NCBI RefSeq assembly: GCF_024679245.1
Contig: NC_090173.1
Span: forward strand, 51,473,018 to 51,537,017
Origin: Pseudorasbora parva
Taxonomy: Eukaryota; Chordata; Actinopteri; Cypriniformes; Gobionidae
Length of the DNA: 64,000 nt
Direction of reading: 5' to 3'
This document shows, piece by piece, positions 1-9,443 of the stretch. The notes below the pieces were generated by a model. That model ran no database searches, had not been told where the DNA came from, and saw only the letters and a program-made list of their open reading frames with translations. A program made the position numbers and the translations under genes. How positions within the stretch are numbered: the stretch's first letter is position 1; each line of letters starts with the position of its first letter.

Positions 1-680
1 ATCGCCCCCCGGTGACCGGTCCCAGTATAGCCGCCCCTCTGTGTTTTCTAATGGACGCGAGGCAAACTAAATAATAAAATTACACTTTAAAAAATGTTCC
101 CCAAAGTTAGTTTATGTCACTGAATGCAGTTATCATCACGATGATTTCATTTCAGGTGTTCGTTTTAAAAATAAGTTTAGTTTGAGTTAGTTATTTGATG
201 CTATAAAAACGGGGGGTGTGACGTCATGATTGACAGCTGAGACTGACGGCTTCTCTGAGTGAAGTTGTCACTGAGGCACTAACGGACTTTTTTCGAAATT
301 TTTGGGAGCAGATTAGGGCTTTAGCTTTAATTTCTACATTTCCATAACTGTTTATTTCACACCAACATAATTAATTGTTCTGCATCTGCGAGAGTGTGGG
401 CGGGCTTTTGATATCGCGACTGTACTTCCTGCTCTACTTCCTGCGCTCTACTGCGCAACTCCGGTCCCGAAATCGCTACTGCGCAGACTCGGTCCCAAGA
501 TGTCAGCGCCGTGCAAGGCCGCCTGAAAGCTTCAAATATGGCAAGCGGAAACGGATGATGTCGAGTCGTCCATATTTTTTTACGGTCTATGTTCGAAACC
601 TTCTGTATGGCGCGGGTTACGTGACGTCATCACCACCGCGACTTTTTTAGGATCAGTCATTAAAAAAACATTCATACTGT
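1..680. repeat. Unclassified interspersed-repeat-like DNA
   Basis: No host exon is supported here. The stretch is mixed in composition, with a GC-rich block at about 400-650 containing several GCGC and CGTCA motifs. It resembles moderately repeated cyprinid DNA rather than a gene. An open frame at 375-650 has no recognisable domain and is treated as chance. No terminal repeats or target duplication could be defined, so the class is unknown. Confidence 0.3.
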
Positions 681-684
681 TTGT

Positions 685-1200
685 GATAAATGCACTTTTT
701 TAACACATCACTTGAATATATTAAACATTTATTTTTGTATTGCCCTTTTTCTATTTCATTTTGGACTGACTTTAAAATAGATATTCCTAAAATAGAAATT
801 CCAAGTATTAGATTTTAGAACTTCATGGCATTTTACTTTGTTTCCAAAACCCGTATTTTTCTGGATTTTTTTTTATATAATTAAATTATTTTGCTGAAGT
901 TTTATAAGCATGACACAAATGAAAGAACCCTTCCTATATTACCTTTTAGAAGGCTGATCTCTCACAGTATACTTTGAAACGCTTTCAAACATGAGATCAC
1001 AAGACAATAAGTTTTCTACCTTGATTCATAAACTTATATTTGTGTATTTATTTATATTGTTCATTTTATACTTGTTATTGTTATTCTCTGATCTACACAC
1101 TTTGAGCTGTATTTACAATGCTTTGTATTCATCGTTTTTATTGCATTAAACTTGAAATGTCTGTACTTGAACTAAATAATAAATTAAAAAATAATTAAAA
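685..1200 (+). pseudogene. L1-type LINE 3' fragment (zf-RVT region and tail)
   Basis: In the plus strand near 708-820 a broken frame reads IKHLFLYCPFSISFW. This matches the His/Cys-rich zf-RVT motif found near the C-terminus of L1/Tx1-like ORF2 proteins. Stop codons follow, then AT-rich 3' UTR-like sequence ending in an A-rich tail with AATAAA-like words near 1170-1200. The endonuclease and catalytic reverse transcriptase parts are absent, so this is a strongly 5'-truncated, decayed copy. The exact left edge is uncertain. Confidence 0.5.
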
Positions 1201-1338
1201 AACAAATTATAAGATAAAAATGTCTCCTGACACTATTAAAGTCATACTAATTTTGTACTTTCATTTAACGTAGGCTACATACAAACTAAAAGTAATATTA
1301 TTTTTATAATAATGGTACAGCAAATGTTTTTGCTGTAT

Positions 1339-1343
<5 letters not shown>

Positions 1344-1431
<88 letters not shown>
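1344..1431. repeat. (TA)n microsatellite
   Basis: An uninterrupted TA dinucleotide run of about 44 units is directly visible. The flanks are AT-rich and contain no recognised gene. Confidence 0.98.
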
Positions 1432-1434
<3 letters not shown>

Positions 1435-2282
1435 GTGTTTGATCAAACACTCATCATATAATATAAAATGAACATAGTAGGCTATGTGCAGATGGCTAGA
1501 TATAGCAAAATAATACATTTTAATAAAATATTAATGATAAAATAAATAAATAATAATAACAATAAATAAAACATGTAATACAGAAATCATGTAACAACTG
1601 AACATATACATTATATACGATATATAATATCTCTCTATTTCTCTATATCTTTCAGATATAGATCAGATTCAGATTTGTTTTATTGGCATGAATGTAAATC
1701 ATATAATATTGCCAAAGCTAGGAATTTATGAACATAATTAAAAATACATATATGAACATTAATCATAATAATAATATATAATATATACACATAGCCTACA
1801 CACACACACACACACACACACACACTGAGCTGAGGTTACTGTGGTGGACAGTAGAGAAACACACTGAGTTCAGACGCAATACATACATTACTCACGTTTC
1901 AATGCCTTGGCAATACAAAATGTATTTTTTTGTCATGCCAAAAGCTTCTTGAATTGAATTATAGAGTAGCTGTGTGTGTGCAATGAACTATTTGTCTTGG
2001 CATGTTGTTATACAAACCATGCTGGTATTTTTTTTTTTAACCCTTTTCATTATTAAGTAAATCCATAATCTATTCATTTTAATAACATCCTAAGACTTGC
2101 TGAGAATATTAAACTTTTATTTAAATGATGCGTGTACCATAAAAGATATATATAAAATATAATTATATTAACCAAATAAGATGGAAATAACAATAGAAAT
2201 AACTTACAAATAAGTAATTAAGTTAATGTATATTGTTATAAACAATATACATTAACAAAAATAATTTTTAACTATTGCATTG
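1432..2282. other. AT-rich intergenic DNA
   Basis: The stretch is AT-rich with a CA run at 1799-1825 and LINE-tail-like sequence near 1660-1730 (the phrase ttttattggcatgaatgt is typical of fish repeats). Nothing coding is supported. Confidence 0.4.
1799..1825. repeat. (CA)n microsatellite
   Basis: A short CA dinucleotide run of about 13 units is directly visible. Confidence 0.95.
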
Positions 2283-2284
2283 TA

Positions 2285-3349
2285 CAACCCCAAATCAGAA
2301 AAAGTTGGGACAGTTTGGAAAACGCAAATAAAAAAAGTAGTGATTTCTAAATTTACTTTGACTTGTATTTCATTGCAGACAATATGAACACAAAATATTT
2401 CATGTTTTGTCTGGTCAACTTCATGTCATTTGTAAATATGCATCCTTTCCTGTCATTCAGACCTGCAACACATTTCAAAAAAAGTTGGGACAGGAGCAAT
2501 TTAGGGCTAATAATGAGGTAAAAGGGTTAAATAATGATGTGATTTGAAACAGGTGATGTCAACAGGTTATTGAAATTATGATTTGGTACAAAAGCAGCAT
2601 CCAAGAAAGATCTAATCCTTTAGGAGCAAAGATGGGCTGAGGATCGCCAGTTTGCCAACAAATACGTGAGAAAATTATTGAAATGTTTAAAAACAATGTT
2701 CCTCAAAGAAAGATAGTAAGAGATTTGGATATTTCACATTCAACAGTGCATAACATAATTACAAGATTCAAGGAATCTGGAGGAATTTCAGTGCGTAAAG
2801 GACAAGGCCGCAAGCCTAAGCTGAACAACCGTGACCTCCGATCCCTCAGGCGGCACTGCATCAAGAATCGTCATTCATAAGCGATATCACCACATGGGCT
2901 CAGGACTACTTTGGCAAACCTTTGTCAAGTACCACAATACGTAGTAACATCCACAAATGCCAGTTGAAACTGTACTGTGCCAAAAGGAAGCCTTATGTTA
3001 ACAGTGTCCAGAAGCGCCGTCGACTTCTCTGGGCTCGGAGGCATCTGGGATGGACCATCATCACTTGGTGTCTTCAGTCCCTAAACGTCTTTTAAGTGTT
3101 GTGAAAAGGAAGGGCAACATTACAAAGTGGTAAATGCTTTACTGTCCCAACTTTTTTTGAAATGTGTTGCAGGTCTGAATGACAGGAAAGGATGCATATT
3201 TACAAATGACATGAAGTTGACCAGACAAAACATGAAATATTTTGTGTTCATATTGTCTGCAATGAAATACAAGTCAAAGTAATTTTAGAAATCACTTCTT
3301 TTTTATTTGCACATTCCATACTGTCCCAACTTTTTCTGATTTGGGGTTG
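2285..3349 (+). mobile_element. Tc1/mariner-like element, internally deleted
   Basis: The 1065-bp element begins with caaccccaaatcag and ends with its reverse complement. It is flanked by TA on both sides (2283-2284 and 3350-3351), the Tc1/mariner target duplication. The inverted repeats are long: 2285-2493 pairs with 3142-3349, and both end inward at a second copy of the aaagttgggacag motif. The interior encodes only the DNA-binding half of a transposase. No DDE catalytic domain is present, so the copy is non-autonomous. Confidence 0.9.
2683..3060 (+). pseudogene. Tc1-like transposase N-terminal remnant
   Basis: The frame 2683-2880 encodes 65 residues with a paired-type helix-turn-helix: VRDLDISHSTVHNIITRF, followed by a basic linker with GRKPKL. 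After the stop, a shifted frame to about 3060 still reads transposase-like sequence (AQDYFGKPLSSTTIRSNI). In intact Tc1 transposases this bipartite domain binds the inverted repeats and is followed by a DDE nuclease of about 200 residues. Here the nuclease is missing and the reading frame is broken. It lies inside the 2285-3349 element and should be inactive. Confidence 0.8.
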
Positions 3350-3562
3350 TAACATTGCGATGTGAAAAGTCAAAAGCAGTAACCTAACCTTGTTAGGAAA
3401 GTAGTCTACATACGTAAAACGTTTTCCAAAAATTAACCAATTTACAATGTGTTGTGTTTGATACTATCACCAGGTATAAGTAATTAACGGATGCACAGTT
3501 TTGTTTTATACATGATAGTACTTCATAAGTATAAGAAATTATAAACATTGTTATTAACATAT

Positions 3563-3881
3563 GTTTTTTTTTTATTGCGAGAAAAAACATGTAATATACA
3601 ACAAATAAAACATATTAATACATATATACAACAAAATAAAATAAAAAAAAGAACAATGAAACAAAAAAATGCCAGAGTGTACAAACCTTGATAAATTAAT
3701 TTAAAAAAAAGTATATTCATTAAGAATATTACAAGTCTTTCTTTCTTTTTTATTCACAATATTATTCAAACTGGTGCAATAGTCCTTAGTCTCCTGAAGA
3801 AAATGAATAAAATGTGGCTTGGATCTTGACCATTTCTTTTTGTGTTCCCAAAATAATAAAAGGTTGAACAATAAAGGTGAA

Positions 3882-3925
<44 letters not shown>

Positions 3926-4354
3926 ATTCATTGGAATAATATACATATATCAAAATTATTTAATTTAAATATAAAATTTGTTTTCCTTCTAATGAAATTT
4001 TCCACGTCCACCCAAAAAAATCTTTGTGTATATACAATAACAAAATAGATGAATAATATATAATTTTTCTATTGAACAAAAATCACATGAATAATCAATA
4101 TCTAAATTAAACCTCTCTATCACACTTTTAGCTGGATATATACCATGTAAAAATTTAAATGTAACTTCTTTTACTTTATTATTTAAGCAGTATGCTTCAA
4201 AAACACACCAAGCTTTATTCCAGTTTATATTTCTAAATACACTGTTCCACAATAAACTTTTATGAGTAGCTGTTTCACCTGTTATAATATCCCTAATATG
4301 TTTATTAGTAGGCCTACAACTGTGTTTCAGAATATCAATGTCTCCTAAAAACAT
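3563..4354 (-). pseudogene. L1-type LINE ORF2 C-terminal fragment
   Basis: On the minus strand, 3989-4354 reads a 121-residue open frame ending in the zf-RVT pattern CDFC...IIHLFCYC. After a frameshift, 3720-3840 reads HKKKWSRSKPHFIHFL, typical of the extreme C-terminus of fish L1 ORF2. A poly-A-like end (poly-T in the plus strand at about 3566-3577) marks the 3' terminus. The copy lacks endonuclease and catalytic RT domains and is interrupted by a TTA microsatellite. It is a dead 5'-truncated insertion, cut at its 5' side by the composite repeat that starts at 4359. Confidence 0.7.
3883..3924. repeat. (TTA)n microsatellite
   Basis: A trinucleotide run of about 14 units lies within the L1 fragment. 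Confidence 0.95.
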
Positions 4355-4478
4355 GCTGTCTTGAACATATACTGCCTCAGGACATTGTTATTAACCGCAT
4401 TTCCTGATTGCCGTAACGTCGTCAGACTTGAACGCCACTAACCAATGAGAAGAGTTGCGGGCGGGACGAGTCGTGCAG

Positions 4479-5770
4479 TCCCGCTCCAGGTGCAACCCCG
4501 CCTCAATCGACGTCATACTTTGGCACTAACCAATGAGACGAGTTGTGGGCGGGGGGACACGTGCAACCCCGCCCCCACATGCAACCCCGCCTCGATCTGC
4601 AGGCTGCAGCCAGGTGCTTCTCAACATCTTTGCATTCCCTAAAAATGTCATTGTTTTCTCTGACTAACAAAGTACCCAGTAGTTTTTTGTTTTTGTTTAT
4701 TTAAATAAAAGAAAATTACTGATGGAAGATATACAATTACAGATTGAACTATCCTTTGAAAAATGTTATGTGATATTATATTGCTACAATGTTTTTTTAA
4801 TTCCAATTCCAATGTTTCTTTTAGGTCAACCTATGCTAACGGTCTAATTAACATATTATACATTGCTAGCATTAAAAACCTGTTGATATCTGGAATCCAA
4901 AGCAAAACTCAAACAAGAATAGACAAAACACCAATAATAAACAAATCTGTACAATTCAAAAATGGTATTACTAATTGTAAACTGTATTATTTACAGTAGT
5001 TATTATTTTACCTTATGCAATTGAAGATACAAAGCAAAGTCACTATCACAATTCTTTCTTCCTTTTGTCTTTGCTTTGTCCTGTTTACCGCAATATGATG
5101 TTTAGGTGATAGTTAAAGTACAGACTCGTTTATTATTGGTGTTTTGTCTATTCTTGTGTGAGTTAGGCTATGCTTAGCATTCCAGATATAAAAAAATATG
5201 GTTTTGTAATGTTAGCATTGCGTATGATATGTTAATTAGACCATTAGCATGTGAACCTGAAAGAAACATTGAACAAAAAAAAGAATTGTAGCAATATATC
5301 ACATCATATTTTTCAGAGGATAGTTCAATCTGTAATTGTATTTTGTCCATCAGTAATTTTCTTTCAATTGCCCACACTCTTTATTAAATAAATAAATAAA
5401 TCAACTGCGTACTTAGTCAGAGAAAACAATGACATCTTTTGGGAATGCAAAGATGTTTGCAAAAGCGTTGTTTTGTGTAAATTTATTTTTAAATGAAAAC
5501 TTTAAATGAAACAATAACGTAATATTGCATCTTATTTGGATAAGGGTGTTGTGCGGTATTCAGAACAGCAGGAGGCGCTGTTTCTTAAAAACGAGGGGTC
5601 TGAGAATGCGGGACTCTGAGTGCGGGACTGTGGATGCAGGCTCCGAGTCTGCAGCTTCATAATGTTGGCATTTGGGAGCGGGGCTGCACGTGTCCCCCCT
5701 GCCCACAACTCTTCTCATTGGTTAGTGCCAAGTATCACGTCGATTGAGGCGGGGTTACACCTGGAGCGGG
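4479..5770. repeat. Large imperfect palindrome
   Basis: The sequence beginning cccgctccaggtg at 4479 is repeated in reverse complement ending near 5770. The pairing continues inward through the ccaatgaga CCAAT-box-like motif, the gtgggcgggggg block and the AT-rich arms around 4640-4860 and 5200-5460. The centre is near 5110. Arms are similar but contain indels, consistent with an old foldback transposon or an inverted duplication. Confidence 0.8.
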
Positions 5771-5795
5771 CAAGGCAAGAAGTCCTCGCTGCAGC

Positions 5796-6474
5796 CAAGG
5801 GGGTAATCCAGCGCTCGGAAAGCGTTCCACCCCTAGGGGCGGCCATTGCTAACCAAGCCATCACCTGCTGTTAGCATCCCATTGACTCCCATTCATTTTT
5901 GAGTCACTTTGACAGTGAATAACTTTACATCTGAGACGTTTAAAGACTCCATTTGTCCATTGTTTATTTCTAAAGAAACACGACAATGCATAAAAGGCTC
6001 CATTACCTTGTATCTTACCCTATCGCCCCGCAGAAGCTGTTTTTGTAAAAATAGGCTAATGATTGCGTCATAACCAACGCGACCCTGTCGCACAGTTGAG
6101 AAATTACCGTATAGACCTGAGGAGACGCTCGCAGGCAATCTTTTACTGTCTATGAGACAGTCGGGGGGACGTGGAGACATGTCCTGGAGACTAGTCTGAT
6201 AAAGTCAAGGGGGAAGAATGGGGAGAAGCCCATAGTGAGCCAAAAGCAACGGGAGAAAATATTTCAACAACGTGATTCAGATTTCGCTTTCCACATCTAC
6301 TAGAAGACCTACAGCTGTCAGACAGGAGGCTCACGTCACAACTACGTCCTCAAGCTCAGTCTGAGCCTGCGCAGTTCGCTCAGCCATCAGGAAGTGAGTG
6401 CCCCTAGGTTGACTTCATTCTTTCGCCGTTGAAGTCAATGGGAACGCTCCGTCCATTTCTTTTACTGTCTATGG
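5796..6474. repeat. Direct repeat copy 1 (about 679 bp)
   Basis: The copy starts caagggggtaatc and ends tttactgtctatgg. The second copy is at 7131-7799 with only scattered differences. Each copy holds a minus-strand open frame (here 5893-6180, 95 residues beginning MSPRPPDCL). No domain is recognised in it, and it is more likely repeat sequence than a gene. Confidence 0.9.
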
Positions 6475-7114
6475 CTGCAGCCTGTAGCACGATGACGTAC
6501 TGGATCAGATCCAACACGTACTGGACACGCATGCACGGTGGTTTCATTCACATTTCGATGACGTCATATACGCATGCGCAATAGAGTTTGAATGCAAAGT
6601 TAAGAGTTTTGCTGGATAGATAAATACTCAAACCGCTCGCGCAAAAATAATGATTAATAACATGCTCACGCCATCAGGACACACGTTTTGCATTTTCCCT
6701 TGAATGGGCAGGCTACTGGTATTTTAAGTTTTTTACAGATCGTGTTGCATTGTACATTGAGGATAAACATTACAGAGACAATTACTTGAATAATTTTTCC
6801 TTCCACTCAACAGCAAGTATGATCAGAATATATTAAAATTGTAACTGTTTTGCATGCATGTACAGCGAAACTAGGATAATTTAAGCATCACATTTATGAA
6901 AAGATGATTTATTCATCTTACTTAATACTATTTATCAGTAATACAACTACACAGGTTAGATCATCTATATACAATATTGATCATACATGTCACTTAAGAC
7001 CGCCGCATACGCATTATAAGTTAACCCAGAGATCGGTATGACGTCGCCATAACGATCCACCATCCAGTACGTATTGGATCTGATCCAGCAACGTCATCGT
7101 GCTGCAGGCTGCAG
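6474..7114. repeat. Inverted-repeat element between the direct repeats
   Basis: The left end ggctgcagcctgtagcacg at 6474 is the near reverse complement of the right end near 7096-7114. The inner sequences (tactggatcagatcc and ggatctgatccag) also pair. The interior is AT-rich with no coding potential. It looks like a non-autonomous DNA element. Confidence 0.7.
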
Positions 7115-7130
7115 CGAGGGGTGTCTCGGG

Positions 7131-7799
7131 CAAGGGGGTAATCTAGCGCTCGGAAAGCGTTCCACCCCTAGGGGCTGCCATTGCTAACCAAGCCATCACC
7201 TGCTGTTAGCATCCCATTGACTCCCATTCATTTTTGAGTCACTTTGACAGTGAATAACTTTACATCTGAAACGTTTAAAGACTCCATTTGTCCATTGTTT
7301 ATTTCTAAAGAAACACGACAATGTATAAAAGGCTCCATTACCTTGTATCTTACACTATCGCCCCGCAGAAGCTGTTTTTGTAAAAATAGGCTAACGATTG
7401 CGTCATAACCAACGCGACTCTGTCGCACAGTTGAGAAATTACCGTATAGACCCGAGGAGACGCTCGCAGGCAATCTTTTACTGTCTATGAGACAGTCGGG
7501 GGGACGTGGAGACATAAAGTCTGATAAAGTCAAGGGGGAAGAATGGGGAGAAGCCCATAGTGAGCCAAAAGCAACGGGAGAAAATATTTAAACAACGTGA
7601 TTCAGATTTCACTTTCCACAACTACTAGAAGACCTACAGCTGTCAGACAGGAGGCTCACGTCACATCTACGTCGTCAAGCTCAGTCTGAGCCTGCGCAGT
7701 TCGCTCAGCCATCAGGAAGTGAGTGCCCCTAGGTTGACTTCATTATTTCGCCGTTGACGTCAATGGGATCGCTCGCTCCATTTCTTTTACTGTCTATGG
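7131..7799. repeat. Direct repeat copy 2 (about 669 bp)
   Basis: This is the second copy of the 5796-6474 unit in the same orientation. Its minus-strand open frame (7228-7533) differs at only a few residues from the first copy, suggesting recent duplication or a family of young repeats. Confidence 0.9.
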
Positions 7800-7968
7800 G
7801 AGCGGGACTGATACACCCGCAACTCTTCTCATTGGTTAGTGGCGTCAAGTCTGACCACAACGTTACAGCAAACAGGAAATGCGGTTAATAACAATGTCCT
7901 GAGGCAGTATATGTTCAAGAAAGCGGCTGCGTTCGGAACCGCATACTTCCCTACTATATAGTATGGAA

Positions 7969-7972
7969 AAAG
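7969..7972. repeat. AAAG target-site duplication, left copy
   Basis: AAAG lies immediately outside the TG end of the gypsy LTR. The partner is 16926-16929. Adjacent A residues make the exact length ambiguous by one base. Confidence 0.85.
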
Positions 7973-9385
7973 TGTTACACTTTCAAGAATGAGGCGGGGC
8001 TCTTCCTTTCTGCAACACATTTATTTTCTGTATGAAAATATGAAAATGACAGATTAGATCAGCAGCACTCTCCGTAGCGTGTACACTCAAACTCACTCAT
8101 TACATACTGAGCGCTCTTTCAATCTACTAGCATCAGTTTTCTTAATCAAGTATCAAAGATAATGTCTCAAAGTGCAAGCATTTATGCATATTCATGACAC
8201 TGACTGGACACACTATCCACGATCCTTCAAAAGTTACCTTCTCTAAACCCATGAACATTGTAACACAATCAAACTAAACATGTTCAATACTCACTTTACA
8301 CTATGCAGAGGTATGGATTAGATAACAATAAAGACTCACATTGCACTGTCAACATAAATACAGGCGAGTAATGTACAAGCTCTATTCTCATAAACAGTGA
8401 AACTCACTATTCAATACAAAGCTACATTACCTCAGTGTTTATAATTGAATAACCATTTCTTATTGCCCATTTTTTATGAATGTATGAATTAATTCGATCG
8501 GTTTTATTCTCTTTTATTAATTAAATCAAGGTTAAGCCAATATCAGTTTCTATATTTTAACATTACATCAACAACAAATGGATAATAAAATAATTTTAAC
8601 ACGAAGTCTGATTTCTGAGTCTAATTTCTTAGTAATAGTGCACCATGAAATGTTCTCTTTACCGTTAATGGCTGACGGGACGACACTGCATGAAATAAAC
8701 ACGTGAGCGGGGTGATTATAGGCCTGTTCACACGTGTGCATTTTAGCTTCACTTCTTTTAACACTGCACATGACTATTTCAGGCTCTTAAACATCGATCC
8801 GTTACGTAATCTATCACTTGTCTCAGATTTTAGTGTGAATCATGGTATTTTTAAACTCTTTCTACTCATTTTTACCCACGCTGAAAGTTACAAGCTTTTA
8901 TCAGAGTTGTAAATACGATCGTCCGCCATTTTAGGTGCAAAAACTCATAACCACCATAACGTTTCACATCTCAATATTTCTAACACGAACTACAGTTTTA
9001 TAAGGACACAATACTGTTGTGTATTACTAGAAAGTTAATTTTCGGCAGCTTACCTGTATGAAAATATGAAAATGACAGATTAGATCAGCAGCACTCTCCG
9101 TAGCGTGTACACTCAAACTCACTCATTACATACTGAGCGCTCTTTCACTCTACTCGCGTCAGCAACCGATCCTTAGCCTAGTGTAACGCCTAGGGTGCCC
9201 TCTACTGGTGAAGCCGAGTTTCGCTACCATTATTTTTTTCTAAAACACATCGCAACAGTATTAAAATCAAATGTCACTGTAATTCTTATTAACTCTTATT
9301 ATCAGAACTCCATTACCAAGTGCAAAATTTAAAGGGGCAACATTTATCTGTCTCACTTAAAGGGGCAAAAACATTCAGGGCTACA
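7973..9385 (-). repeat. 3' LTR of the gypsy element
   Basis: The 1413-bp repeat starts tgttacac and ends gggctaca. Its partner is 15513-16925. An internal direct repeat of about 109 bp occurs at 8028-8136 and 9054-9162, separated by 918 bp. Small open frames in it (for example 8568-8771) occur identically in both LTRs and are not considered genes. Confidence 0.97.
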
Positions 9386-9397
9386 CTCTCCCCCACA
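9386..9397 (-). other. Polypurine tract of the gypsy element
   Basis: Read on the minus strand, a GTGGGGGAGAG purine run directly precedes the 3' LTR. This is the expected position of the plus-strand primer used in retrotransposon reverse transcription. Confidence 0.75.
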
Positions 9398-9443
9398 AGA
9401 TTAAATGTCTCCTGACATTTCTGTGAACAAGTAAAACATCCCC

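Larger units (their letters stand above)
4359..7920. mobile_element. Composite inverted-repeat element with nested palindromes
   Basis: The outer ends are inverted copies. The sequence 4359 to about 4470 (tcttgaacatatactgcctc...) pairs with about 7800-7920. Inside are a large palindrome (4479-5770), a direct duplication (5796-6474 and 7131-7799) and a second palindrome (6474-7114). No transposase is encoded. No clean target duplication was found at the outer ends. The left flank is an L1 fragment and the right flank is another MITE, so this may be several overlapping insertions rather than one transposon. Confidence 0.65.

Noticed and set aside
375..650. 91-residue frame near the window start
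   Set aside because: No domain or splice context, located in repeat-like sequence.
5893..6180. 95-residue minus-strand frame as a host gene
   Set aside because: It lies wholly within a duplicated repeat, with no recognisable domain. Kept only as a point of interest under the repeat.
8568..8912. Open frames within the LTRs
   Set aside because: Short, identical in both LTRs, no domains, overlapping on opposite strands.
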